Source: Pleurocapsa sp. PCC 7327 (lineage in GTDB: Bacteria > Cyanobacteriota > Cyanobacteriia > Cyanobacteriales > Microcystaceae). Taken from it: a stretch of DNA of 64,000 nucleotides. The position numbers and the translations under genes were made by a program. Shown one piece after another: positions 49,480 through 59,007 of this stretch. A model generated the notes under the pieces. That model was given only the letters and a program-made list of their open reading frames with translations. It was not told where the DNA came from and did no database searches. Position 1 is the first letter of the stretch. Every line of letters starts with the position of its first letter. The stretch covers positions 2,395,501 through 2,459,500 of the forward strand of contig NC_019689.1 in NCBI RefSeq assembly GCF_000317025.1. Reading direction: 5' to 3'.

Positions 49480-50865
49480 ATGTACAATATTATTTCTCGA
49501 AAAACCATTCCTTGGCTGTTGCTAGGCAGCGATATTGTTGGTCTAATTGTATGTTTTAACGTTGCCTTTTTGTTGCGGATCGATCGTTTAATGAGCTGGG
49601 ATTCCCTACTTTCTTATGGGATTATTTCACTGTGTTTGTTAGGACTGTATATAGCAGATACCTATAGGCTGGATCGATACGCAGTTCACATTGCTGGTCG
49701 CTTGACCCCAGCTCGCGTCCTACTCAGTTTAGCAGTTACGTTTGGACTCGCCAGCTCTTTCATTTATATAGCTGGCTTGTGGGGAAGCCAACCGATTACA
49801 GGTCGGGGAATTTTGCTGCTGGGCATGGTTTTTTTTGCGATCTGGGCAGTCATCTCGCGTTTCGCTGTGGTTAGATGGTTGCAGCGAAAGATAGAACAGA
49901 GCCGTTGGTTAGTGATTGGCAGTAGAGAAGAGGCGGCACAACTGGAATGCGAATATCGAGCTTTCAGTCCTAAAACCGAGTTTGTTTTTTGGAGCGATCG
50001 CGAGGACAAACCCGTTGCTAAGGGCAATCTTGCTTTATCTGTTAGAAGTACGGATAAACTTGCTATCTTGTGCCAACAGCAGTGGTCGGGGGTGCTAATC
50101 GCTCAGGACAAGGAACCTTTATCGGATGCAACGGTAAGACAATTAATGGCAATGCGCTTGCGAGGCATATATGTTTATGAGCTATCGGCTTTTTACGAGC
50201 AATTTTGGGGAAAAATCCCCCCCGTGTTAATTAGGGAGGATTGGTTTGCTTTTGCGGCTGGATTCAGCCTGCTACACAGTCGCATCAACGTCAAGCTCAA
50301 ACGACTCTTAGATGTTGTCATTGCTGGATTATTACTAATTGTAATGCTTCCAGCGATGTTGCTAGTTTCCCTAGCGATCGCCATCGACAGTCCCGGACCG
50401 ATATTCTACAGTCAAGTACGGACGGGACTAAACAGACAAAAATTTAAAGTGCATAAGTTTCGCTCGATGTATCGCGACGCAGAAAAGATGGGGGTACAAT
50501 GGGCTAGCACGAAAGATTCTCGAATCACCAGGGTGGGAGGTTGGTTGCGAGTCATGCGAATTGATGAATTACCTCAATTGTGGAATGTCCTCAAAGGAGA
50601 AATGAGTTTAATTGGTCCTCGCCCAGAACGTCCCGAATTCGATCGCCGATTAAGACAAGAAATTCCTTATTACGATTTGCGCTACTTAGTCAAACCAGGA
50701 ATTACAGGTTGGGCGCAAGTCAACTATCCCTATGGGGCTTCTGTAGAAGATGCTTACCAAAAAGTTGCCTATGACCTCTACTATCTCAAAAACTATTCTT
50801 TGTTGCTCGATGTCATGATTATTCTCAAAACCATACGGGTTGTTTTTCTGGGGAAAGGTCGATGA
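49480..50865 (+). CDS. Polyprenyl glycosylphosphotransferase, WbaP-like
   Basis: About 461 residues. N-terminal four-to-five membrane helices and a CoA-binding-like domain, then a helix near 275-300 and the catalytic bacterial sugar transferase domain with FYSQVRTGLNRQKFKVHKFR, RVMRIDELPQLWNVLKGEMS and LIGPRPERPEF. It moves a hexose-1-phosphate onto undecaprenyl phosphate to start exopolysaccharide or O-unit assembly. ATG 49480 has GAGGAG upstream; an earlier TTG at 49453 is less likely. It overlaps galE by four bases (ATGA). Confidence 0.92.
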   Translation: MYNIISRKTIPWLLLGSDIVGLIVCFNVAFLLRIDRLMSWDSLLSYGIISLCLLGLYIADTYRLDRYAVHIAGRLTPARVLLSLAVTFGLASSFIYIAGLWGSQPITGRGILLLGMVFFAIWAVISRFAVVRWLQRKIEQSRWLVIGSREEAAQLECEYRAFSPKTEFVFWSDREDKPVAKGNLALSVRSTDKLAILCQQQWSGVLIAQDKEPLSDATVRQLMAMRLRGIYVYELSAFYEQFWGKIPPVLIREDWFAFAAGFSLLHSRINVKLKRLLDVVIAGLLLIVMLPAMLLVSLAIAIDSPGPIFYSQVRTGLNRQKFKVHKFRSMYRDAEKMGVQWASTKDSRITRVGGWLRVMRIDELPQLWNVLKGEMSLIGPRPERPEFDRRLRQEIPYYDLRYLVKPGITGWAQVNYPYGASVEDAYQKVAYDLYYLKNYSLLLDVMIILKTIRVVFLGKGR

Positions 50866-51848
50866 GTACTCAGAAAATTTTGGTGACAGGAGGGGCTGGT
50901 TATATTGGTTCTCACGTGGTACGCCAACTAGGGGAAGCTGGCTATGAAGTCGTCGTTTACGATAACTGCTCTACTGGAGTGCCTTCGGCAGTGCTGTATG
51001 GGGAATTGGCAATTGGAGATCTAGCCGATATCGAGAGCTTATATCGAACCTTTGCACAAAATCAGTTTGATACGGTCTTGCACTTTGCCGCTAGTACTTT
51101 AGTACCAAATTCGGTGGTTCGACCGCTAGATTACTACACCAATAATAGTCGCAATACGTTGAACTTGCTGCGTTGCTGTCAAGCTTTTGGCGTGAATCAG
51201 CTCGTTTTTTCCAGTACGGCAGCGGTGTATGGCAATCCACAAGAAAATCCGGTGTCAGAATCAATGGCTCCATTACCGATCAATCCTTACGGACGCTCAA
51301 AACTGATGAGCGAGTGGATGATTCGAGACTATGGACTAGCATCAGGTTTTCGTTATGTCATTTTACGGTATTTTAATGTCGCTGGAGCCGATCCACAAAT
51401 GCGCATCGGTCAGTATAACCCCAAGGCGACGCATTTAATTAAGGTAAGTTGCGAGGCAGCTTTGGGGCTGCGATCGTCGGTAAGTATTTTTGGGAGCGAT
51501 TTCCCTACGCCTGACGGGACGGGAATTCGAGATTACATTCACGTGGAGGATTTAGCTGCCGCACATATAGATGCGCTGCGGTATTTACAAGCTGGCGGTA
51601 AGAGTGAGGTACTCAACTGCGGCTATGGACGGGGTTATAGCGTGCGGGAAGCGATCGCGATGGTAAAAGAGGTATCTGGAGTGGATTTTCCGGTTTTTGA
51701 AGGAGAAAGGCGAGCAGGAGATCCGGCTTGGGTTGTCGCAGCATCGGAACGAATTAGGGAAGTATTGGGATGGCACCCTCGGTACGATAATTTAAAAGCC
51801 ATTGTGGAGACAGCTTTTGAGTGGGAGAAAAAGTTGTATAAGCTGTAG
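50862..51848 (+). CDS. galE: UDP-glucose 4-epimerase
   Basis: 328 residues. NAD Rossmann fold TGGAGYIGSHVVRQL at 8-22, catalytic Ser-Tyr-Lys set in FSSTAAVYGNP and YGRSK, and sugar-site block LRYFNVAGADP. Interconverts UDP-glucose and UDP-galactose, which fits a supply role for the glycosyltransferase it is coupled to by ATGA overlap. Substrate could be UDP-GlcNAc instead. Confidence 0.93.
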   Translation: MSTQKILVTGGAGYIGSHVVRQLGEAGYEVVVYDNCSTGVPSAVLYGELAIGDLADIESLYRTFAQNQFDTVLHFAASTLVPNSVVRPLDYYTNNSRNTLNLLRCCQAFGVNQLVFSSTAAVYGNPQENPVSESMAPLPINPYGRSKLMSEWMIRDYGLASGFRYVILRYFNVAGADPQMRIGQYNPKATHLIKVSCEAALGLRSSVSIFGSDFPTPDGTGIRDYIHVEDLAAAHIDALRYLQAGGKSEVLNCGYGRGYSVREAIAMVKEVSGVDFPVFEGERRAGDPAWVVAASERIREVLGWHPRYDNLKAIVETAFEWEKKLYKL

Positions 51849-51892
51849 CTTAATAGTCTGTCAGCGATGTTCTATCGCTGCCTCATAGGTGA

Positions 51893-51978
51893 AGTCGTCT
51901 AAAGACGACTAAATAATATAAATGTTTTAGTCCATTAAAATGGACTTGATATGTAAGCCTGGAAATTGATTTCCAGGC
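51893..51978. repeat. Three consecutive palindromes after galE
   Basis: AGTCGTCT-AA-AGACGACT (51893-51910), AGTCCATT-AA-AATGGACT (51929-51946) and GCCTGGAAATTGATTTCCAGGC, 22 bases written in two mirrored halves (51957-51978). A fourth, weaker stem around 51995-52018 follows. Nothing else is seen in the galE-dacB gap. The cluster may end transcription from both sides. Confidence 0.7.
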
Positions 51979-52081
51979 ACCTGTTGCGAAGAGTACAAGC
52001 TCTCAATTTTAATGTACTTGAGATATAAGACGCTTAATTTATTCCCCGGCACCTGTTACGACTTCGCTCACTTGGGAATCG

Positions 52082-53587
52082 CTATAATCTTTTCTCTTGA
52101 CAGGATTTTAACTGGCTTATTGACACGATAATTTCATCGATCGCGGCGCGTAAATCCGATGCAGGGCGATCCGATTGATTGACAATAATACTAAATACTA
52201 AACGTCGATATCCGGGGACGGTTAAATATCCAGAAAGTGCGGAATTTCCCGATAAAGTTCCCGTTTTTCCTTGCAAATTTTCTGCAACTAAAGTATTCTT
52301 AAATCGCTCTTGTAAAGTGCCACTAACTCCGGCAACGGCTAGGGAGTCTTGGTAAGTCTTTGCTTCTGGTGTTTGTGCCATTAATCTTAACGTTTGCGCG
52401 ATCGCTTCTGGACTGACGAGATTGTGGCGAGATAGTCCAGAACCGTCTGCTAAAACGTAGCTTTCGGGATTGACTCCTAGTTCGGTTAATTTTTCTTTGA
52501 CGACTTCTAAACCCATTTTATCGTGCGATTCGCTGCCTAAGATTTGCAGCAATACTTCAGCAAATAAATTATTACTTTCTCGATTAGTTTTTTGTAATAA
52601 AACCGACAGAGGATCCGATTCGATGAAGGCTAATTCTTTTCCCAAAGAATTCTCCTTAGACTCTTTTGCGATCGCTCCTCGTTCTACCTTAATTCCTTGA
52701 GCAATTAACGCCTCAAGAAAAGATTCTAAAAAATATTGATTTGGATCGACAATAGCTAACTCCCAAGGAGTTGGTTCGGAATCGATTGCCATTTCTCCTT
52801 GAATTTCTAGAAACGATCTCCCGAAATTTCCTTGGATTTCTATACTTGAAGAGGTTTCTTCGGAAGCAGTTATCGTTTGATTTTCTATTTGCCATTGTCT
52901 AGCTGCAATTGGGTCAGACCAATCTACTTTTAAGGAGAAATCTGGTTCTCGGGGGGAAAGGGTTAATGTCACTGAATTTTCGTTTAAAATTAGACTATTA
53001 ATAGAAGTCCCATAAGAGAAAAAAATATCTCCCCATTCCCAACTAGAATTAATTCCAGTTTGCTCGAAATAATTATCCTCAACAATAACGTTGGATATTC
53101 GATGAACACCTTGGCGTTTGAGTTGTTGGGCTAAATCTTTTAAGCGATCGCTACTAAAACTGGGATCGCCTTTGCCAACTAATCTTAATGTGTTAAGATT
53201 GGCAATATCTCCCGTTCCATAAACGGAGGTACGAATGCGAAATTGCGATCCTAATTGCAGCAATGCGGCAGCAGTCGTTAATAATTTGACGCTGGAAGCA
53301 GGAATAAAATATTTTTCAGCATCTAAGGAATAAAGCATCTCTCCAGAGTCGAGAGTTTGAATCAGAATTCCCCAACGCGATCGCTTAAACTCAGGACGAT
53401 TAATAACTGTTTCAATTGCTGTTTTTAAATCGCTGGGACACAGAGATTCAGAAAACCCTCTAGATTCCTTACTAACTAACGATTCTTCAACTGTATTTGC
53501 TAAAATTTCCTGTCTGGGAACTTGAATGCCTAATAATAAAACGAGGAAGCAGACAGAATATCTCCAGCCTACAATACGATTCTGCAT
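52082..53587 (-). CDS. dacB: PBP4-type D-alanyl-D-alanine carboxypeptidase
   Basis: 501 residues. Signal peptide at the start (SVCFLVLLLGIQVP), then the class C low-molecular-mass penicillin-binding fold: SxxK as SSVK in FIPASSVKLLTTAAAL, SxN as SNN in RESNNLFAEVLLQI, and KTG in LQGKTGTLSG. Trims or cuts peptide bridges in the periplasm. The three motifs are complete. Opposite strand to dnaE, with which it diverges. Confidence 0.94.
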   Translation of the reverse strand: MQNRIVGWRYSVCFLVLLLGIQVPRQEILANTVEESLVSKESRGFSESLCPSDLKTAIETVINRPEFKRSRWGILIQTLDSGEMLYSLDAEKYFIPASSVKLLTTAAALLQLGSQFRIRTSVYGTGDIANLNTLRLVGKGDPSFSSDRLKDLAQQLKRQGVHRISNVIVEDNYFEQTGINSSWEWGDIFFSYGTSINSLILNENSVTLTLSPREPDFSLKVDWSDPIAARQWQIENQTITASEETSSSIEIQGNFGRSFLEIQGEMAIDSEPTPWELAIVDPNQYFLESFLEALIAQGIKVERGAIAKESKENSLGKELAFIESDPLSVLLQKTNRESNNLFAEVLLQILGSESHDKMGLEVVKEKLTELGVNPESYVLADGSGLSRHNLVSPEAIAQTLRLMAQTPEAKTYQDSLAVAGVSGTLQERFKNTLVAENLQGKTGTLSGNSALSGYLTVPGYRRLVFSIIVNQSDRPASDLRAAIDEIIVSISQLKSCQEKRL

Positions 53588-53790
53588 TTTATAATAACAA
53601 GTTTTTCGTCCTGAAATCTTTAATCACTCTACAACTCAAGTCGAAGATCGAACAATAGGATGACGGTACTGCCCATGACAACAGAACTTTATGGTTGCAT
53701 CCTTACCCAAAATAGTCCTCAATGGAAAGCGTTGGTAAACAATCGCATTCAAGGCAAGTAGTTTAATTTAGAAACAGAAAGCTTTCCTTA

Positions 53791-53796
53791 TATAAT
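53791..53796 (+). promoter_or_regulatory. -10 element of the dnaE promoter
   Basis: TATAAT, 50 bases before the dnaE start. The -35 is poor (TTTAGA, 18 bases upstream). A 33-codon frame at about 53659-53760 in the same gap has no family match. Confidence 0.4.
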
Positions 53797-53846
53797 AAAA
53801 ACCTTCCCTTAAAATTTTTTTCCTTTTGCCTTTTTACTTCCTTAGT

Positions 53847-56513
53847 ATGTCTTTCGTCGGTTTACATACGCATAGCGACTATAGCCTCCTCGATGGCGCT
53901 TCTCAGATTCCCGATCTCGTCGATCGCGCCGTAGAATTAGGAATGCCCGCGATCGCGATTACCGATCACGGTGTTATGTACGGCGCGATCGAATTGCTTA
54001 AAGTTTGCCGAAACAAAGGGATTAAGCCGATTATCGGCAATGAAATGTATGTCATTAACGGCGACATTGAAGTTAACAAGCGCTGTAGGAAATATCATCA
54101 AGTTGTCCTAGCCAAAAATAACCAAGGCTATAAAAATTTAGTTAAATTAACAACAATATCTCACCTTAAAGGAATACAAGGAAAAGGCATTTTTGCTCGT
54201 CCTTGCGTCAATAAAGAATTGCTAGAAAAATATCGCGAAGGATTGATTGTCACTAGCGCGTGTTTGGGTGGCGAAGTTCCTCAATCAATTCTCGCAGGCG
54301 ATCTACAACGTGCCAGAGAAGTTGCTCAATGGTATAAAAAAGTTTTTGGAGACGATTATTATCTGGAAATTCAGGATCACGGCTATCCAGAAGATCGAGT
54401 AGTTAATGTTGAAATTGTCAAAATTGCTCGCGAACTAAACATTAAAATTATTGCTACTAACGATTCCCATTTCACTTCTTGCTACGATGTGGAAGCGCAT
54501 GATGCACTATTGTGCATTCAGACAGGCAAGTTAATTCAGGAAGAAAAACGCCTACGCTATAGCGGAACAGAATATGTCAAATCACCTGAAGAAATGCGAC
54601 AATTGTTCCGCGATCACTTACCCGATCAGGTTATTGAAGAGGCAATTAATAATACCTTAGAAGTTGCCAATAAAATTGAACCTTATAAAATTTTAGGCGA
54701 ACCTCGAATTCCAGATTATCCCGTTCCTGCGGGTTATACGCCAGATAGTTATCTAGAAGAAATTGCTTGGCAGGGATTGATGGAACGCCTCAAATGTCGA
54801 TCGCGTGCCGAAATCGATCCAACTTATAAAGAACGACTGGAGTATGAACTAAAAATGCTTCAAAAGATGGGTTTTTCAACCTATTTTCTAGTCGTTTGGG
54901 ACTACATTAAATTTGCTAGAGATAATGGAATTCCAGTTGGACCAGGAAGAGGAAGTGCCGCAGGTTCTTTAGTTGCATATTCTCTCAAAATTACCAACAT
55001 CGATCCCGTTCACCACGGATTATTATTTGAAAGATTTCTCAATCCAGAACGGAAATCAATGCCAGATATCGACACAGATTTCTGTATCGATCGCCGGGAT
55101 GAAATGATTGATTACGTTACTGCAAAATATGGAGAGGGTAACGTCGCGCAAATTATTACCTTTAACCGCATGACATCAAAAGCGGTATTAAAAGATGTTG
55201 CCAGAACTTTAGGCGTTAGCTATGCAGATTCGGATCGCATGGCAAAATTAATCCCGGTAGCGAGAGGCAAACCTACCAAACTCAAAGTAATGATCTCCGA
55301 TGAGACGCCAGAACCACAGTTCAAACAAGCTTACGAAAATGAAACCGTAAAAATCTACAACGATCGTAAAGAAGAAATCGGAGAAATTTCCGTTCGGCGT
55401 TGGGTAGATATGGCAATACGCATCGAAGGAACTAATAAAACCTTCGGCGTTCATGCAGCAGGAGTTGTTATTTCCTCGCAACCGTTAGATGAAATTGTTC
55501 CCCTCCAAAAAAATAATGATGGTGCAACGATTACCCAGTATTTTATGGAAGATTTAGAATCGCTGGGACTGCTAAAAATGGATTTTCTTGGATTAAAAAA
55601 CCTAACTACTATCCAGAAAACCGCCGAGTTAATTAAACAAAATCGAGGTCATGAATTAGATTTAGACCAATTGCCAATTGATGAAAGAAAAGCGCTACAA
55701 ATTCTAGCAAAAGGAGAAATTAAAAAATTACCCCCTGATGTAGAAAAAACACATAAACTTTTAGAATCTGGAGATTTAGAAGGAATTTTTCAATTAGAAT
55801 CTGATGGAATGCGTCAGATAGTAAAAGATTTAAAACCATCTGGAATCGAAGATGTTTCTTCTATTTTGGCACTCTATAGACCCGGACCTTTAGATGCAGG
55901 TTTAATTCCTAAATTTATTAACCGCAAACACGGTCGAGAACCGATTAAATACGAACATCCTCTACTCGAACCAATTCTAAAAGAAACTTATGCAGTTCTC
56001 GTTTATCAAGAGCAAATCATGAAAATGGCGCAAGATTTAGCCGGATATTCTCTAGGAGAAGCCGATCTATTGCGTCGTGCCATGGGTAAAAAGAAACCCG
56101 AAGAAATGAAGAAGCATCGCGAGATTTTTATTGATGGTGCAACTAGAAATGGAGTCGTTCGCGAAATTGCTGAAGAATTGTTCGATCAGATGATGCTTTT
56201 TGCTGAATATTGTCTCAGTTATGACACAAAAATTTTAACGGTTGAATATGGGGCAATGCCCATTGGTAAGATTGTCGAAGAACAAATAGATTGCACCGTT
56301 TACACGGTCAATCAAAATGGATTTGTTTATACTCAACCTATCGCGCAGTGGCACGATCGCGGCAAACAAGAAATTTTTGAATATTGCTTAGAAGATGGTT
56401 CAATTATTCGCGCTACTAAAGACCATAAATTTATGACAACTGACGGTCAAATGCTGCCGATTGATAAAATTTTTGAAAAAGGACTTGATTTAAAAACTAT
56501 TAATTGCGATTGA
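53847..56513 (+). CDS. dnaE: DNA polymerase III alpha, N-half, with split DnaE intein
   Basis: 888 residues from ATG ([20 protein letters not shown]). The first 788 residues are the N-terminal part of the replicative polymerase: PHP domain, then palm/thumb and fingers with [18 protein letters not shown] and the catalytic Asp set in [15 protein letters not shown]. At LFAEY the extein ends and an N-intein of 100 residues follows. The other half (C-intein plus DnaE-C) must be encoded elsewhere; it is not in the window. Protein trans-splicing joins the halves. This split is typical of many cyanobacteria. Confidence 0.97.
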   Translation: MSFVGLHTHSDYSLLDGASQIPDLVDRAVELGMPAIAITDHGVMYGAIELLKVCRNKGIKPIIGNEMYVINGDIEVNKRCRKYHQVVLAKNNQGYKNLVKLTTISHLKGIQGKGIFARPCVNKELLEKYREGLIVTSACLGGEVPQSILAGDLQRAREVAQWYKKVFGDDYYLEIQDHGYPEDRVVNVEIVKIARELNIKIIATNDSHFTSCYDVEAHDALLCIQTGKLIQEEKRLRYSGTEYVKSPEEMRQLFRDHLPDQVIEEAINNTLEVANKIEPYKILGEPRIPDYPVPAGYTPDSYLEEIAWQGLMERLKCRSRAEIDPTYKERLEYELKMLQKMGFSTYFLVVWDYIKFARDNGIPVGPGRGSAAGSLVAYSLKITNIDPVHHGLLFERFLNPERKSMPDIDTDFCIDRRDEMIDYVTAKYGEGNVAQIITFNRMTSKAVLKDVARTLGVSYADSDRMAKLIPVARGKPTKLKVMISDETPEPQFKQAYENETVKIYNDRKEEIGEISVRRWVDMAIRIEGTNKTFGVHAAGVVISSQPLDEIVPLQKNNDGATITQYFMEDLESLGLLKMDFLGLKNLTTIQKTAELIKQNRGHELDLDQLPIDERKALQILAKGEIKKLPPDVEKTHKLLESGDLEGIFQLESDGMRQIVKDLKPSGIEDVSSILALYRPGPLDAGLIPKFINRKHGREPIKYEHPLLEPILKETYAVLVYQEQIMKMAQDLAGYSLGEADLLRRAMGKKKPEEMKKHREIFIDGATRNGVVREIAEELFDQMMLFAEYCLSYDTKILTVEYGAMPIGKIVEEQIDCTVYTVNQNGFVYTQPIAQWHDRGKQEIFEYCLEDGSIIRATKDHKFMTTDGQMLPIDKIFEKGLDLKTINCD
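56211..56510 (+). other. N-terminal half of the split DnaE intein
   Basis: Cys1 begins [20 protein letters not shown]; block B follows as [20 protein letters not shown] with the TxxH motif. It is close to the fast Npu-type DnaE inteins. Ends LKTINCD. Confidence 0.96.
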
Positions 56514-56975
56514 ACGATTAACTTATCTCCGTTCATTTATGACAGGAATGAGAGTGTGATTGGTCATCGGTCATTGGGATTGGGGGGAAGGGAGCAAGCT
56601 TCGCTTGGGAAAAGGAGAAAGAACAAAAGACTTTTGATAAGGGACAAAATACAAAAAGCAAAGGATAAAACGGTGCTTCCTTTCCCACTTAAAAAATGAG
56701 AGTTATTGAGCGTATTTTCTGTAAAATAAAACATCGGCAAAATAAATTTATTAATATAAGATGATTGCGCATTAATCTCACTGAATTTTCTTTTTGAATT
56801 AACAATATTTTCAAATAATTTTAATATTTATTGTCAGAATTGATTGCTGTTAAAATTGTAATATATAGCAGTCAATGTCATGTCGATCGTAGCGATAGCG
56901 AAGCGAAACATCTTATCCCAATTCTTATAATATCAAAAAAAACAACAATTAAAGACTAACTAATAACAATAAGGG
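56514..56975. repeat. Intergenic region with short repeat copies
   Basis: No gene seen. 56560-56670 resembles the GTCATTGG family (GGTCATCGGTCATTGGGATT; later GACTTTTGATAAGGGACAAA). 56876-56922 is a partial copy of the TGTCATGTTGAGCG element (TAGCGATAGCGAAGCGAAAC). The middle is AT-rich. Confidence 0.5.
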
Positions 56976-57185
56976 AACGTTGGTACGGGTTAGAACAATG
57001 CCGGAGTGGCTAATCGCGATCCTCAAACCCTAGTTTCGGTTGGTTTGGGATTGCAGTGGCAAATGGGGGATTTTTTGAGCGCCCGCATCGACTGGAGCAT
57101 TCCTCTGGTCGAAGACAATCTTGATGGCAATACCTGGCAAGAAGATGGCATTCACTTTTCTGTCATCATAAAACCATTCCAATAA
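56976..57185 (+). pseudogene. C-terminal relic of a TpsB (ShlB/FhaC-like) outer-membrane transporter
   Basis: One frame reads NVGTG-stop-NNAGVANRD, then VSVGLGLQWQMGDFLSARID, WSIPLV, and ends HFSVIIKPFQ at TAA 57183. This matches the last barrel strands of TpsB proteins, ending in an aromatic or polar terminal residue. TAG at 56991 stands where Trp is usual. Nothing of the rest of the gene is present and no TpsA partner is near. Confidence 0.7.
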
Positions 57186-57186
57186 G

Positions 57187-58599
57187 TCAGTCTTGCGGCA
57201 TAGCACTCATCTGTTCTAAATCGAGAACTTTTGCCAAGGCTTCTTCAGTCATCAGTCCTTTCTCAAGCACGATTTGTCGGAGAGACTTGCCCGTTTCCAA
57301 AGATTCTTTAGCGACCGCAGCAGCATTGAGATAGCCGATGTGAGGATTGAGAGCAGTAACTAAAGCGAGACTGCCTTCGGCATAAGCCAGACAGCGATCG
57401 CGTTTTGCCATAATTCCCTCGATACACTTTTTACTCAAAGCATCGATAGCATTGCCGAGAATTTCGATACTGTGAATCAGATTATAGGCGATCAGCGGCA
57501 TCATCACATTCAATTCCAATTGTCCCGCTTGAGCTGCAAGCGCGATCGCCGTATCGTATCCCATCACCTGAAAACACACCATCGAAGTCATTTCTGCCAT
57601 GACTGGATTGTATTTCCCAGGCATAATCGAAGAACCGGGTTGAACGGGCGGAAGTTGGATTTCTTTCAACCCCGTTTTTGGTCCCGAATCCATCAGTCGC
57701 AAATCGTGAGAAATTTTGATGCAATCTTGGGCTAGGTTTCGCAAGGCCCCAGAAACGCTGACGAAGGGAGCCATACTTTGCATAGCTGCCATGAGATGGG
57801 GAGCGGGTTTTAGCGGTTTGTTAATCAATTGAGAGAGAATTTCGGCAGCGCGATGGCGATATTGAGGATGGGTATTCAATCCCGTTCCTGCGGCACTTCC
57901 TCCCAAACCGAGCAAGTATAGATCTTCTTCCGCTCGTTCTATCCTGGCTCTATGATCGCTTAAAATCTGCGCCCAAGCCCTAAATCCTTCTCCCAGTCTC
58001 ACGGGAACGGCATCTTGCAAGTGGGTTCTGCCGGATTTGACGATATCTCGATATTCTATCGCTTTGTTTTCTAAGGTAGCGATCGCGTCGAGTAAAGCTG
58101 GGTAGAGGGAATGTTCGAGGGCAAGTAAAGCACCGACGCGAATGGCAGTGGGAATGACATCATTAGTAGACTGACCGTAATTTACATGGTCGTTGGGGCT
58201 AACTCGCTTATAATTTCCTTTCTCATCTCCTAGAATTTCTAAAGCACGATTTGCCAAGACTTCATTAACATTCATGTGGTGGGACGTTCCCGCACCCGCT
58301 TGGTAAACATCTACCACAAATTGATCTCGATACTTGCCATTGAGAACTTCATCGGCAGCTTGTGCGATCGCGTTGCTAATTTCTTGGGAAATGCAACCGA
58401 GTTCGCCATTGGCGATCGCAGTTGCTTTTTTAATCAGCATGCAAGCATCGACATAGGTTGCTAAGGGTTTAATGCCGCTGATGGGGAAATTTTCGATCGC
58501 TCGTAGCGTTTGAATCCCGTAATATACACTTTCTGGGATTTGTCTTTCTCCCATCGAATCTTTTTCGATGCGATAGTTGGAGCTTGTCAGTTCAGTCAT
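57187..58599 (-). CDS. aspA: Aspartate ammonia-lyase
   Basis: 470 residues. Fumarase/aspartase superfamily; the signature PGSSIMPGKYNPVMAEM is present, along with SGRTHLQDAVPVRLG and the N-terminal SMGERQIPESVYYGIQTLRA. Closely related class II fumarases share the fold; GIQTLRAIENFPISG at the start is the aspartase form. Converts aspartate to fumarate and ammonia. It ends next to the TpsB relic. Confidence 0.92.
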   Translation of the reverse strand: MTELTSSNYRIEKDSMGERQIPESVYYGIQTLRAIENFPISGIKPLATYVDACMLIKKATAIANGELGCISQEISNAIAQAADEVLNGKYRDQFVVDVYQAGAGTSHHMNVNEVLANRALEILGDEKGNYKRVSPNDHVNYGQSTNDVIPTAIRVGALLALEHSLYPALLDAIATLENKAIEYRDIVKSGRTHLQDAVPVRLGEGFRAWAQILSDHRARIERAEEDLYLLGLGGSAAGTGLNTHPQYRHRAAEILSQLINKPLKPAPHLMAAMQSMAPFVSVSGALRNLAQDCIKISHDLRLMDSGPKTGLKEIQLPPVQPGSSIMPGKYNPVMAEMTSMVCFQVMGYDTAIALAAQAGQLELNVMMPLIAYNLIHSIEILGNAIDALSKKCIEGIMAKRDRCLAYAEGSLALVTALNPHIGYLNAAAVAKESLETGKSLRQIVLEKGLMTEEALAKVLDLEQMSAMPQD

Positions 58600-59007
58600 A
58601 AGATTTAGGATGGTAAATTTTTTTTCTAATCTGAGGCGAAGGCAAAAGAATACAGGGCTTACGCACCATAACGAAATTGTGTCATCGGTCGCGATCGCGA
58701 AGGGTCTCTCAGAGGACTAAGATGCTTTACTATCGCTCTTGCATGACAGTTGACTGCGTAAGTCTGAGAATGTATGGCGCTGCCTTAACTAATATAGAAG
58801 GGGAATGGCTCATCAAGCCCGATCTCTTAAGCAATTGTTATGGTTTCTCAACACGGAGTAGAAGAGTATTACGGTTACGATCCCGATAAAAATGACTTAG
58901 CTGGTTGGTTGCGTTCTCAAAGGCGTTTGGATGTCATCGATCCAGAGGAAATTGAATAAGTAGGGGCGCAACGCCTGTAGGGATTAAATTTTAGTTACTA
59001 TCGCCGC
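58600..59007. other. Gap between aspA and the histidine kinase
   Basis: About 400 bases. A 39-codon frame at 58840-58959 (MVSQHGVEEYYGYDPDKNDL and on to EEIE) looks like real coding, with acidic composition and a stop 49 bases before the kinase start, but I cannot name it. A longer shadow frame at 58677-58889 is probably chance. Confidence 0.35.

Noticed and set aside
58677-58889. 70-codon plus frame before the histidine kinase
   Set aside because: No family, and it overlaps a more plausible 39-codon frame in another phase.
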